From the NCBI RefSeq assembly GCF_943193045.1, contig NZ_CALPCN010000003.1, positions 186,001 through 250,000 of the forward strand: 64,000 nt of DNA, read 5' to 3'. This DNA comes from Pumilibacter muris (GTDB lineage: Bacteria > Bacillota > Clostridia > Christensenellales > Pumilibacteraceae). Below, piece by piece: positions 30,730 to 39,870 of the stretch. Each line of letters opens with the position of its first letter. Position 1 is the first letter of the stretch. Position numbers and translations under genes: made by a program. Below the pieces are notes generated by a model. The model was not told the DNA's origin. It saw nothing but the letters and a program-made list of their open reading frames with translations, and made no database searches.

Positions 30730-31989
30730 ATGTTAGACCTAAAATTCATAACCGAAAACGCCGATTTGGTAAAAAAGGCAATGTCTACGAGAAGCGGTTC
30801 TTACGACGTTGACAAAGTGCTTGCGCTTAACGCTCGCCGCAAAGAAATTATTTCTAAGGTTGAGGCAATGAAGGCGGAGCGCAACCGCGTGTCCGACGAA
30901 ATCGCCCGTATGCGCCGCGAAAAGAAAAACGCGGACGAAGCCATTGCGGCGATGAAAAAAGACAACGAGGAAATAAAAAAGCTCGACGAAGAACTCGGCG
31001 TTATAGAAGCCGACTTAAAGCTTGCGGTTATGAGTATTCCCAACATTCCGCACGAGAGCGTGCCTTTGGGCGCCGACGACACCTTTAACAAAGAAATCCG
31101 CAAAGTGGGCGAGCCTACGAAATTTGATTTCGAGCCGCTTCCGCACTGGGATATAGGCAGTAAGCACGGCATACTCGACCCCGCGTGCGCGGCGAAAATA
31201 ACGGGAGCAAGATTTACCGTTTATCGCGGATTAGGCGCAAGGCTCGAACGCGCGGTAGCAAACTTTATGCTTAACGTTCACACCGAAAACGGCTACACCG
31301 AAATATTCCCGCCGTTTATGGTGAACCGCGACAGTATGTACGGCACCGGTCAGCTTCCCAAATTCGAAGAGGACGCTTTCGCCGTTAAGAACACAAACTA
31401 CTTTTTAGTGCCCACAGCCGAAGTGCCCGTAACCAACATGCATCGCGGCGAAGTGCTCGACTCTAAGGCGTTGCCTATTTATTATTGCGCCTACACCGCG
31501 TGTTTCCGCGCCGAAGCGGGAAGCGCGGGGCGCGACACTCGCGGGCTAATTCGCCAACATCAATTCAATAAGGTTGAGCTCGTTAAATTCTGTAAGCCCG
31601 AAAACAGCTATGCCGAACTTGAAAGTCTTACCTCAGAGGCGGAGCTCATACTCAAAAAGTTGGGGCTTCCGTACCGCGTGGTTTGTCTGTCGAGCGGCGA
31701 TATGGGCTTTTCATCGGCAAAAACTTACGATATAGAAGTTTGGATGCCGAGTTACAACCGCTATGTCGAAATTTCGTCGTGCTCTAACTTTGAAGACTAC
31801 CAAGCGCGCCGCATGAATATAAAATATAAAGAGAACGGTAAATCCGCGCTCGTTCACACGTTGAACGGAAGCGGACTTGCGGTAGGGCGCACGACTGCCG
31901 CAATTTTGGAAAACTTCCAAAACGCCGACGGCAGCGTGACGATTCCCGCCGCGCTCGTGCCTTATATGGGCGTTGAAAAAATAGGTTAA
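30730..31989 (+). CDS. serS: seryl-tRNA synthetase
   Basis: The 419-residue class II synthetase has an N-terminal antiparallel coiled-coil arm (about 25-105), which grips the long variable arm of tRNA-Ser, and a catalytic core. Motif 2 is [29 protein letters not shown]. Motif 3 is [20 protein letters not shown]. The length is normal. AAGGA lies 7 bases before the ATG. The gap to the cysteine hydrolase is 45 bp and holds no T-box, so it may be read from the upstream promoter. Confidence 0.97.
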   Translation: MLDLKFITENADLVKKAMSTRSGSYDVDKVLALNARRKEIISKVEAMKAERNRVSDEIARMRREKKNADEAIAAMKKDNEEIKKLDEELGVIEADLKLAVMSIPNIPHESVPLGADDTFNKEIRKVGEPTKFDFEPLPHWDIGSKHGILDPACAAKITGARFTVYRGLGARLERAVANFMLNVHTENGYTEIFPPFMVNRDSMYGTGQLPKFEEDAFAVKNTNYFLVPTAEVPVTNMHRGEVLDSKALPIYYCAYTACFRAEAGSAGRDTRGLIRQHQFNKVELVKFCKPENSYAELESLTSEAELILKKLGLPYRVVCLSSGDMGFSSAKTYDIEVWMPSYNRYVEISSCSNFEDYQARRMNIKYKENGKSALVHTLNGSGLAVGRTTAAILENFQNADGSVTIPAALVPYMGVEKIG

Positions 31990-32024
31990 AAAAAGAAAAA
32001 TTACAGACGGAGAACAATCGGAAA

Positions 32025-33032
32025 ATGCGAACGTTCGGAAAGGTTATAACCGCGATATGCGACGGAGTGGCGAAAGTTTTTTCGTTTATTTTCGGCACGC
32101 TCGGATTGTGGTTGCCCACCGTTTACACCGTCGTTTTTTTGGTTGCTTGCGGATTATCCGACGTTAAAATAAGCGGCAGGTTGAGCGTTTTGTTCTACTG
32201 CGGACTTGTGCTTTCTGTGGTGCTCGGCTTCGCTTTTTCAATGTGGCTTCGCTCCAACCGCAAAAAGAGGGCGATAGAGTCGGGCGAGATTCACGAACGC
32301 GGAAAAAAGAAAAAGAACAAAGACAAAGCGCCCGTTTCGGGAGTTAATTCTTACGCGCCGTATCAATCGGCGCCCGCGTCGTACAACGGCGTTCCCGACG
32401 GCTACGCAAATCCTAATGCGAGCTACGGTTATTCGCACGGCAACTATATGCCGCCTCCGCAATATCCGCCCAACGGCTATTCGGCGCCTCATCAGGGCTA
32501 TACGGCTCCTCCGCCCGCGCAAAGCGGCGGTTATATGCAAAACGGCGCCATGCCGCAGCAAGGCAACTACCAACAGGGGGCGTATTCGGGCGGTTATGCG
32601 CCGAATAACGTTCAAAACGGGTATCAAAACGGCTACGCTCAAAGCGTGCCCGCGCAATCGCGTCCTGCCGAAAGAACGGATAATTCCGACCTTGAAAGAA
32701 AATACTTTTCGAATAAGCCCGCGCCCGAACCCGAGCGTTTCGAGCGCACCGTTTCGTTCGATAGCGACGACGCCGTTAAAAAAGCTTACGGTATTCCCGA
32801 CGAAAAAGAGGCGCGCAAAAAATCGACGGAATACAGTTTGGGCACCGACGAACTGTGGCGTAGGCTTACGGGCACCGACGTTCCCGACGAGCAACCGCTT
32901 GTTTTCCGCACCCGCAAAGACCCCGACTTATATGTGTACGAGTATTCCGACCGCTATCAATATTGGCGCCGCACCCGCAGCGGAATGGTGCTCGATAAAA
33001 CCGAATTCAAAACAGAAACGAACCGCAGATAA
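32025..33032 (+). CDS. membrane protein with a Tyr/Gly/Pro/Gln-rich low-complexity middle
   Basis: The 335-residue protein has two transmembrane helices (about 27-45 and 51-72), then a basic stretch (RGKKKKNKDK) that sets the rest in the cytoplasm. A long low-complexity region (about 105-215) repeats YG, NGY, PPP and QQG units. The C-terminal domain (about 225-335) is charged and ends in an aromatic segment (DLYVYEYSDRYQYWRRT). Tyr/Gly/Gln-rich segments of this kind often drive condensation or oligomerisation. No family was recognised. The start follows GGAGA and lies 35 bp after serS, with a terminator behind it. Confidence 0.65.
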   Translation: MRTFGKVITAICDGVAKVFSFIFGTLGLWLPTVYTVVFLVACGLSDVKISGRLSVLFYCGLVLSVVLGFAFSMWLRSNRKKRAIESGEIHERGKKKKNKDKAPVSGVNSYAPYQSAPASYNGVPDGYANPNASYGYSHGNYMPPPQYPPNGYSAPHQGYTAPPPAQSGGYMQNGAMPQQGNYQQGAYSGGYAPNNVQNGYQNGYAQSVPAQSRPAERTDNSDLERKYFSNKPAPEPERFERTVSFDSDDAVKKAYGIPDEKEARKKSTEYSLGTDELWRRLTGTDVPDEQPLVFRTRKDPDLYVYEYSDRYQYWRRTRSGMVLDKTEFKTETNRR

Positions 33033-33060
33033 AAAGAACCTCTTAGAAAGGTTCTTTTTT
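33031..33060 (+). terminator. terminator
   Basis: AAAAAGAACCT (33031-33041) pairs with AGGTTCTTTTT (33049-33059), followed by T. Confidence 0.85.
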
Positions 33061-33137
33061 GTTAGTAAAAACGGCGAAAATTTTTAGCGGCGAAAAACAA
33101 AAACTTTATCGTAAAAAATTAAAAGCAATGAAAACGT

Positions 33138-33166
33138 TTGTATTTCTCGAATAGCTGTGATATAAT
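33138..33166 (+). promoter_or_regulatory. promoter of the surface-glycan operon
   Basis: -35 TTGTAT (33138-33143) and -10 TATAAT (33161-33166) are 17 bases apart. The leader of about 100 nt shows no clear riboswitch or JUMPstart-like element. No other promoter was seen before rmlC, 12.5 kb downstream. Confidence 0.75.
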
Positions 33167-33273
33167 ATTTTCGGTCGATATAGGTCGATTCGTTTGGTGT
33201 GCGCAAATTTTAAACGTTGTTCGGCTTAACCAAATTTGTAGTAACGAAATAGAAAAGATAAGAGGATTTTATA

Positions 33274-34473
33274 ATGCAAATTCATTTTTCGCCTCCCGAC
33301 ATATCCGATTTGGAAATTGACGAAGTGACGCGCGCTCTTAAATCGGGTTGGATAACTACGGGGTTGCGAACAAAGGAGCTCGAAAAGCAAGTCGCGGAAT
33401 TTTGCGGCGTTGAAAGAGCTGTTTGTTTGAACTCCCAAACGGCGTGCGCCGAAATGGCGCTTAGGGTTTTCGGTATAGGCGAAGGCGACGAAGTGATTAC
33501 CACCGCTTACACATATACCGCCACAGCTTCGGTTATTTGCCATGTGGGTGCAACTCCCGTTTTAATCGACACGCAGAAAAACAGCCTTGAAATGGATTAT
33601 GCCCAGCTTGAAGCCGCCGTAACTGAAAATACTAAGGCTATTATACCTGTTGATATTGCCGGCATTCCTTGCGATTACGATAGAATATTTAAAATAGTCG
33701 AGCAAAAAAAGAAAATATTCAATTCGAAAAACGATATGCAAAAAGCGCTCGGAAGAATTTTAATTTTAGCAGATACGGCGCATGCGTTCGGGGCAAAATA
33801 TAAGGGGAGAAGCGTGGGGAGCGTCGCGGATTTTTCGGCGTTTTCATTCCATGCTGTGAAGAATTTTACTACTGCCGAAGGAGGGGCTCTTACTTGGCGC
33901 AATATTAAAGGCGTAGACAATAACGAAATATATAACAAACTGCAATTATTGTCGCTTCACGGGCAATCGAAAGATGCGCTGTCTAAAATGAAGCTCGGAG
34001 CTTGGGAATACGACATAGTGGGAACTTGGTATAAGTGCAATATGACGGATATTGCCGCAGCCGTAGGTCTTGCTCAAATGAAGCGTTACCCCGATATGTT
34101 GAAAAGAAGAAAAGAGATTATAGAAAGATACGACAGCGCGTTTAATCCGTTGGGACTAATTACGTTAAGCCATTATACTAATGAGCACAGTTCGTCGGGG
34201 CATTTGTATATTACCCGAATAAACGGAATAAACTCCGAGCAAAGGAACGAGGTTATAAACAAAATGGCGGAGCGCGGTATTGCGTGCAACGTTCATTACA
34301 AACCGCTTCCCATGCTGACGGCATACAAAAACATAGGATTTAAAATTGAAAATTATCCTAACGCTTATAACAATTTCGTTAACGAAATCACGTTGCCGTT
34401 GCACACCTGTTTAACCGACGAAGAAGTGAATTATATTATCGACAATTATTCGGAGCTTATTAAATGCTACTGA
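33274..34473 (+). CDS. DegT/DnrJ/EryC1/StrS sugar aminotransferase
   Basis: The 399-residue PLP enzyme transaminates nucleotide-linked keto-sugars to amino sugars. Motifs are GWITTGLRTKELEKQVAEF near the N terminus, LNSQTACAEMALR, LADTAHAFGAKY (the Asp on the PLP pyridine) and SFHAVKNFTTAEGGAL with the Schiff-base Lys. C-terminal substrate motifs HYKPLPML and LPLHTCLTDEEV are as in ArnB, WecE and PglE. AGAGGA precedes ATG 33274. As first gene of the operon it probably makes the amino sugar used by the initiating transferase that follows. Confidence 0.92.
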   Translation: MQIHFSPPDISDLEIDEVTRALKSGWITTGLRTKELEKQVAEFCGVERAVCLNSQTACAEMALRVFGIGEGDEVITTAYTYTATASVICHVGATPVLIDTQKNSLEMDYAQLEAAVTENTKAIIPVDIAGIPCDYDRIFKIVEQKKKIFNSKNDMQKALGRILILADTAHAFGAKYKGRSVGSVADFSAFSFHAVKNFTTAEGGALTWRNIKGVDNNEIYNKLQLLSLHGQSKDALSKMKLGAWEYDIVGTWYKCNMTDIAAAVGLAQMKRYPDMLKRRKEIIERYDSAFNPLGLITLSHYTNEHSSSGHLYITRINGINSEQRNEVINKMAERGIACNVHYKPLPMLTAYKNIGFKIENYPNAYNNFVNEITLPLHTCLTDEEVNYIIDNYSELIKCY

Positions 34474-35153
34474 AAAGTTGGGACAAACTTCCGGACTTTG
34501 TAAGAAACGACGCCGTATATCCGTATTACAGAAAGTTAAGAAGAAAAAACTTTTCGCTGTTTTGGAAACGTATTTTCGATATAATAGTTTCGTTTATTTT
34601 ATTGATTTTGTTGTCGCCGATATTCGTGTTTCTTGCATTAGCAATTAAAGTAACTTCCAAAGGACCCGTGTTTTTTCGCCAACAAAGAGTTACGCAGTAC
34701 GGAAAAATTTTTCGAATTTTCAAATTTAGAACTATGGTGGTTAACGCGGAAGCGGTAGGCGCGCAAGTTACCGAAAAAAACGACGCCCGCATAACGAAAG
34801 TGGGTAAGTTGATTCGCAAATGTCGTTTGGATGAAATTCCTCAGCTTTTAAACATTTTATTCGGCACCATGACTTTTGTCGGTACGCGACCCGAAGTTCC
34901 CAAATATGTGGAACGTTACACTAAGGAGATGCGGGCAACGTTATTACTTCCGGCAGGCGTTACAAGCTTGGCGAGCATAAAGTATAAAGACGAAGACGAT
35001 TTGCTTGAAAATTCCGAGAATATAGACGAAGCTTATATAAACGTCGTGTTGCCGGGAAAAATGAAATACAATTTGCTGTCTTTACGCAAGAGCGGTTTTT
35101 TCCGCGATATAGGAGTAATGTTTTTAACAGTGTTTGCGGTGTTTAAGAGATGA
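34464..35153 (+). CDS. initiating sugar-phosphate transferase (PglC/WcaJ type)
   Basis: The 229-residue bacterial sugar transferase moves a sugar-1-phosphate from UDP-sugar to undecaprenyl phosphate, the first step of polymer assembly. One reentrant or membrane helix (about 27-55, FDIIVSFILLILLSPIFVFLA) precedes the catalytic domain with GPVFFRQQRVTQYGKIFRIFKFRTM, RKCRLDEIPQLLNILFGTM and VGTRPEVP. It is the short monotopic form, without the extra N-terminal membrane domain of WcaJ. Its start overlaps the aminotransferase end by 10 bases, and its stop overlaps the next gene (ATGA). Confidence 0.93.
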   Translation: MLLKSWDKLPDFVRNDAVYPYYRKLRRKNFSLFWKRIFDIIVSFILLILLSPIFVFLALAIKVTSKGPVFFRQQRVTQYGKIFRIFKFRTMVVNAEAVGAQVTEKNDARITKVGKLIRKCRLDEIPQLLNILFGTMTFVGTRPEVPKYVERYTKEMRATLLLPAGVTSLASIKYKDEDDLLENSENIDEAYINVVLPGKMKYNLLSLRKSGFFRDIGVMFLTVFAVFKR

Positions 35154-36022
35154 ATAATTTGCAAGAACAACAAACGCCGAAGTTTTCGGTTTTGCTTTCG
35201 GTTTATTATAAAGAAGTGCCCGAATTTTTCGACACTTGTTTAGAAAGCGTTTATAATCAAACGGTTAAAGCTTCGGAATGGGTGATTGTTAAAGACGGAC
35301 CTATTACGGAAGAATTAGAAAGCGTTATACAAAAGTATAAAAGTTACGACGGCGTTTGTATTAAAGAAGTTCCGCTTGCCGAAAATCAAGGGTTGGGTAT
35401 AGCTCTTTCTCACGGCGTTGTTGCGTGCAGTAATGAACTTATAGCGAGAATGGACACCGACGATATTGCTGTACCCGACAGATTTGAATTGCAACTGAAA
35501 GAGTTCGAACTCAATCCCGATTTGGATTTGTGCGGCGGGCATATAATTGAATTCGAAACCGACCCGAACGACCCCGTTGCGGAGCGCAAAGTTCCTTTAA
35601 CGCAAGAGGAGATAACCGAGTATCAAAAAAAGAGAAGCGCTTTTAATCACATGACGGTTATGTTTAAAAAAAGTAAAGTGCTTGAATCGGGAAATTATAA
35701 ACACGCTCCTTTAATGGAGGACGATATGTTGTGGGTAGACATGTTGATGCACGGGGCAAAGTGTAAAAACATAGATTCCTATTTGTGTATCGTGCGAACT
35801 AACAGAAACATGATAGCGCGGCGAGGCGGTCTTAAATATTTTAAAAAATATAAGAACGCGCGAAAACTTATTTATAAGACGGGGTTTATAAGTCGTTCGC
35901 AATATTCAAAGACGAATTTTATTCAGTTTTTTGTGTGCATTATGCCGAGTTGGTTGAGAAAGTTCGTGTTTTTCCGTTTAATACACAAAAAGCCTAAAAA
36001 TAAAGACGTAAAAGATGAATAA
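35150..36022 (+). CDS. GT2 glycosyltransferase
   Basis: The 290-residue GT-A fold enzyme begins FSVLLSVYYKEVPEFFDTCL. The metal-binding DxD appears as ARMDTDDIAVPDRFELQ and the acceptor region as LMEDDMLWVDML. It resembles the rhamnosyl and N-acetylglucosaminyl transferases of capsule loci. It lacks membrane helices but ends in a basic amphipathic segment (FRLIHKKPKNKD). The start overlaps the previous stop (ATGA) and the end overlaps licD by 8 bases. The donor sugar cannot be read from the sequence. Confidence 0.9.
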   Translation: MNNLQEQQTPKFSVLLSVYYKEVPEFFDTCLESVYNQTVKASEWVIVKDGPITEELESVIQKYKSYDGVCIKEVPLAENQGLGIALSHGVVACSNELIARMDTDDIAVPDRFELQLKEFELNPDLDLCGGHIIEFETDPNDPVAERKVPLTQEEITEYQKKRSAFNHMTVMFKKSKVLESGNYKHAPLMEDDMLWVDMLMHGAKCKNIDSYLCIVRTNRNMIARRGGLKYFKKYKNARKLIYKTGFISRSQYSKTNFIQFFVCIMPSWLRKFVFFRLIHKKPKNKDVKDE

Positions 36023-36863
36023 CGAAATAAATTTAGAACAACTTAAAAAAATCGAGCTCGATTTGGTAAAGTCCGTTCACGAAATTTGCGTGCGCGAAAA
36101 TTTTCGTTATTCTTTGGGCGGCGGCACGTTGCTCGGCGCGGTGCGTCATAAAGGGTTTATTCCGTGGGACGACGACATAGACATTATGATGCCTCGCCCC
36201 GACTATAACGCGTTTATCGACTATTGCATTACGCACGACGACGTTCCGTTTTCGGTGCAGTGTTATAAAACGGATAAAGAATACGTTGACTTATCGGCGA
36301 AAATTTATAATCCGAACACTGTGTTAGAAGAAGAGTGCGCAACCGACAAAGAGCAAAAAACTGGAGTTTTTATAGACGTATTCGTTATAGACGGGCTCGG
36401 AGACACATATAAGAGGGCGAAAAAAGCGTTTAGAGCAACTTCGTTTAAACGCGAATTGCTTGTTGCCGCGCAATGGAAAAAGTTTTTCAGGTCTAAAACT
36501 CGCGCATGGTATTACGAGCCTATTCGCTTTTTGTTTTATATAATGAGCAGATTTGTGAATAAGAGCAAATTATTCGAAGCCATTCAAAAAAAGTACGAAC
36601 GCATAAATTTTAACGCAGTTAATTACGCGGCGGCGGTGGGAGGCTCGTACCGCGAAAAAGAAATTTTGCCGCAAAAAGTTTTTTCTAACTTAACCGAGCT
36701 GCAATTCGAAGGATACGGCTTTAAAGCTATCGAGGCATACGACGAATATCTTTCGAGTATTTACGGCGATTATATGCGGCTGCCGCCCGAAGAGAAAAGA
36801 GTTTCGCACCATTTGTTTAAGGCGTATTATAAAGACGGCGTCGAAGGCGGTGCGAATGAATAA
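36015..36863 (+). CDS. licD: LicD-family phosphotransferase
   Basis: The 282-residue protein has the LicD nucleotidyltransferase-like signature YSLGGGTLLGAVRHKGFIPWDDDIDIMMPRPDY split across residues about 34-66, with the DDDID acid cluster. LicD enzymes move phosphocholine, or another phospho-alcohol, from a CDP carrier onto glycans. A cytidylyltransferase is encoded in the same operon (39120), so the donor could be a CDP-alcohol made there; no choline uptake or kinase genes are present. It overlaps both neighbours. The gene name follows the family and does not claim phosphocholine specificity. Confidence 0.88.
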   Translation: MNNEINLEQLKKIELDLVKSVHEICVRENFRYSLGGGTLLGAVRHKGFIPWDDDIDIMMPRPDYNAFIDYCITHDDVPFSVQCYKTDKEYVDLSAKIYNPNTVLEEECATDKEQKTGVFIDVFVIDGLGDTYKRAKKAFRATSFKRELLVAAQWKKFFRSKTRAWYYEPIRFLFYIMSRFVNKSKLFEAIQKKYERINFNAVNYAAAVGGSYREKEILPQKVFSNLTELQFEGYGFKAIEAYDEYLSSIYGDYMRLPPEEKRVSHHLFKAYYKDGVEGGANE

Positions 36864-37782
36864 GTCTGCGGCTATAATGTTAAGCGCCTACAACGGCGAA
36901 AAGTATTTGCGCGAGCAACTTGACAGTTTGCTGCGTCAGGAAAACGTTGCGGTTGAAATTTTTGTGCGCGACGACGGTTCGAGCGATTCCACCCGAAATA
37001 TTCTGTCGGAATACGAAAGTAACAATGGCAATTTTCATGTGGATTACGCGCAAAACGCGGGCGTGGGAAATAGTTTTATGCGGCTTTTGTATTCCGTTCC
37101 CGCATCGTTCGACTATTATGCTTTCGCCGACCAAGACGATATTTGGGAAAGCGATAAGATTTTAAAAGCGGTTGAACTTTTGGAGAAAAGCGGAGCGAGT
37201 TTATACGCTTCGAATCAAGAGTGCGTTGATAAAAGCGGCGTTTCTTTGGGTTTACGTTACGATACCTCATGCTATATAAACCTGTTGCCAGACGAAATTA
37301 TAGGCAAGAATATGCTCGCGGGTTGCACAATGGTTTTTCCGCATAGCTTTTTCGAGATTTTGCGCGAAGAAAGTAGACGACCTTCCGAATCGCTTTTGCG
37401 AAACAGAATTCACGATGTTTGGGTGGCTGCGGTTGCGTCGTTGCATAGCGGCATTGTTTACGACGAAAGGTCGTTTATTAAATATCGCCAACATGAAAAT
37501 AACGTTGTGGGCGCTTCCGAAGGCGGAATTAGAAAAAAGCTTAAAAACAGAATGAAAAAAGTTCGGAATAAAGAACTCAGAAACGGAAGGAGTTTGTTGG
37601 CGAAAGAGCTAATCGAAAAATTTCCCGAAGCCGTAGAAAAGTATCCGCTCGTGAAAGTGTGCGCGAACTCAAAAACGCTTGCGGGAAAAAAACAAATTTT
37701 AAAACACGGAAAACGTTTGCGCGCAAGTACGGGCGAGAGCGGTTTTGCGTTTTTTATAAAAGTTATGTCGGGGTTGTTTTAA
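36856..37782 (+). CDS. GT2 glycosyltransferase (rhamnosyltransferase-like)
   Basis: The 308-residue GT-A enzyme begins with MLSAYNGEKYLREQLDSLLRQ, FVRDDGSSDSTRNIL and YYAFADQDDIWESDKI, the pattern common in rhamnosyltransferases of streptococcal and other cell-wall loci. Since the operon makes dTDP-L-rhamnose, rhamnose transfer is a fair inference. ATG 36856 is chosen over GTG 36850 because AAGGCGG lies just upstream at 36843-36849. It overlaps the licD end by 8 bases. The C-terminal part is basic. Confidence 0.88.
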   Translation: MNKSAAIMLSAYNGEKYLREQLDSLLRQENVAVEIFVRDDGSSDSTRNILSEYESNNGNFHVDYAQNAGVGNSFMRLLYSVPASFDYYAFADQDDIWESDKILKAVELLEKSGASLYASNQECVDKSGVSLGLRYDTSCYINLLPDEIIGKNMLAGCTMVFPHSFFEILREESRRPSESLLRNRIHDVWVAAVASLHSGIVYDERSFIKYRQHENNVVGASEGGIRKKLKNRMKKVRNKELRNGRSLLAKELIEKFPEAVEKYPLVKVCANSKTLAGKKQILKHGKRLRASTGESGFAFFIKVMSGLF

Positions 37783-39123
37783 ATGGCATTTTTGATGTTT
37801 GCCGTGCTTGCGGCATTAGTCATAATTGCATATTTCGTAGGAAAACGGGATTTACTTTCACCGTGGTTTTTGTTGTGTTTGGCACTGTTTGTTTCGTATT
37901 CCATAGTTATGCTCAACTACGAAAACTGGGAAGTTAAAATAAATGAAAAATTTATGCTGTATGTTTGTACGGCGCTTTTGGCATGGGGTGCGGGCAGTTT
38001 TATAGTAAAGATATTTAGTTTTCGTGCGGTTGAATGCAACGCGCTATACTGTGTTTCCGCCGAAAAAAAATTGAAAAAATATCCGGTGAACTTTTTTGCC
38101 GTATTGTCTTTGGTTTTCGTCGCGGCATACATAAGCAAGCTGTTGCTTGACGCCGGCGACGCTTCGTCTTTCAGTCAGCGAATCAGAAATATATACGACA
38201 ATATTGTTGAGAACAATTATTCGCCCGGCTTCGTTTTTACTCAAATGATGGAAATAGTTACCGCGATTGCGTATGTCAGCGTGTATAGATTGTTGAAAAA
38301 AATATATTCTAAAAACGATAAAATAAGCGTTTTAAAATTGTTGTTGCCCATCGTCGCTTTTCTTTTGCTTATAGTTGTTTCAACCGACAGAAACAAATTT
38401 TTAAGATTTGCGTTTTATTCCATTTGCTTGTATGTGCTGTTTTTCCGCGCGAATTTTAAGAAAAAGAATCCGAATAGAAAAATTATTCAAAGAGTTGTAA
38501 TTATGCTGGTTGCAATAATCGTATTGTTTTTCTTATTAGGTAAGGTAAAGCAATATTCTTCGAACATTACGAGAGCTTTGGGTATTTACGGCGGCTCGGG
38601 ATTATATAACTTTAATTTGTGGATTGAAGAGTTTAACGAGCCTTTAATGTACGGCAATTCAACTTTCAGTACGTTTTTAAGCACGTTGGACGTTTTGTTA
38701 AAACCTTTCGGACTAAATTTTTCGCATGCTTCGATAGACAGATTCGACCCGTTTATAGAATATACGGCGGCTAACGGCTACGTTTACAGTTCGAATATTT
38801 ATTCGGCGTTAAAACCGTTTGTAGAAGATTTTGGATATTTCGGCGTAGTAATCTTCCCGCTACTGATGGGAATATTATACGAGCTTTTGTTTTCAAATAG
38901 CAAAAAGAAAAGTTACGGATTTTCTTGGGTGTTGTATTGTTTGCTGATTTATCCCATTGTTTTCTTTCCTATTGCGGAACAGCTGTTCAGAAGGCTGCAT
39001 TTGGGAATGTTGTATGAAATCGGGTGGGTTGCAATAGCGTATTTCTTTGCGTTCAGACGTAAGAAGAAAAAAGCTTACGCTTGTGCGGAATTGTTTCCCG
39101 CAAAAGGAGCTGTTAATAGATGA
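37783..39123 (+). CDS. O-antigen/oligosaccharide repeat-unit polymerase (Wzy-like)
   Basis: The 446-residue protein has about 11-12 transmembrane helices and a larger outer loop with charged residues around 230-340 (GIYGGSGLYNFNLWIEEF, NSTFSTFLSTLDVLL). That is the usual look of an O-antigen or capsule polymerase of the oligosaccharide repeat-unit type, a family with little sequence conservation. It starts directly after the previous stop and its own stop overlaps the next start (ATGA). With the flippase at 40886 it completes a Wzx/Wzy system that polymerises lipid-linked repeats outside the membrane. Confidence 0.8.
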   Translation: MAFLMFAVLAALVIIAYFVGKRDLLSPWFLLCLALFVSYSIVMLNYENWEVKINEKFMLYVCTALLAWGAGSFIVKIFSFRAVECNALYCVSAEKKLKKYPVNFFAVLSLVFVAAYISKLLLDAGDASSFSQRIRNIYDNIVENNYSPGFVFTQMMEIVTAIAYVSVYRLLKKIYSKNDKISVLKLLLPIVAFLLLIVVSTDRNKFLRFAFYSICLYVLFFRANFKKKNPNRKIIQRVVIMLVAIIVLFFLLGKVKQYSSNITRALGIYGGSGLYNFNLWIEEFNEPLMYGNSTFSTFLSTLDVLLKPFGLNFSHASIDRFDPFIEYTAANGYVYSSNIYSALKPFVEDFGYFGVVIFPLLMGILYELLFSNSKKKSYGFSWVLYCLLIYPIVFFPIAEQLFRRLHLGMLYEIGWVAIAYFFAFRRKKKKAYACAELFPAKGAVNR

Positions 39124-39866
39124 GTGGCGAAAAAGTAATGAACATAGGCGTAATTTTTGCGGGCGGCGTAGGCAGCAGAATGCGCAGCAAGGAAAAGCCG
39201 AAACAGTTTTTGGAAATATACGGCAAGCCTATAATTATATACACATTAGAACATTTCGAACGCAATCACGAAATCGACGCGGTAGTTATTGCATGCGTTG
39301 AAGAATGGATACCGTATTTAAAAGAATTGCTGTATAAGTTTCGCATTGAAAAAGTTAAAAGCATAGTTACGGGAGGTAAAAGCGGACAACTTTCCATTTA
39401 TAACGGCTTGTGCGCGGCGAAAGAAGTTGCGGGAGAAATGCGCGCTATAGTTTTAATTCACGACGGCGTTCGCCCTCTTATAACTTCCAAACTGTTATCC
39501 GAAAATATAGAATGCGTTAAAAAACACGGTTCCGCAATTACTGCAGGAATAGTTAAAGAAACTATTGTTGTTATAGACGAAGCGGGGCGCGTTGAACAGG
39601 TGCCGTCGAGAGTTAAATCGAGAGTGGCTAAAGCTCCTCAAAGCTTTTGGTTGAACGATATTCTTTCCGTTCACGAGCAGGCAATGAAAGATAACGTTTT
39701 CGATGCGGTGGATTCGTGCACTTTAATGAAAAATTACTCTCGTTCGCTTTACATGATTGACGGACCTTACGAGAACATTAAAATTACCACGCCCGACGAC
39801 TATTACACCATGAGGGCGATATTGGAAGCGAAAGAAAACGCTCAAATTTACGGATACGAGGAATAA
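39120..39866 (+). CDS. IspD/TarI-like cytidylyltransferase
   Basis: The 248-residue nucleotidyltransferase has the CTP-binding start GVIFAGGVGSRMRSKEKPKQF, IHDGVRPLITSKL, APQSFWLNDI and a C-terminal IKITTPDDYY. It resembles both IspD (methylerythritol phosphate) and TarI (ribitol-5-phosphate) enzymes. Its place beside an SDR-type enzyme and licD favours synthesis of a CDP-alcohol for glycan decoration over isoprenoid synthesis. ATG 39120 overlaps the previous stop; ATG 39138 is a possible alternative start (MNIGVIFAGG). Which alcohol is activated is not decidable here. Confidence 0.85.
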   Translation: MSGEKVMNIGVIFAGGVGSRMRSKEKPKQFLEIYGKPIIIYTLEHFERNHEIDAVVIACVEEWIPYLKELLYKFRIEKVKSIVTGGKSGQLSIYNGLCAAKEVAGEMRAIVLIHDGVRPLITSKLLSENIECVKKHGSAITAGIVKETIVVIDEAGRVEQVPSRVKSRVAKAPQSFWLNDILSVHEQAMKDNVFDAVDSCTLMKNYSRSLYMIDGPYENIKITTPDDYYTMRAILEAKENAQIYGYEE

Positions 39867-39870
39867 GGCA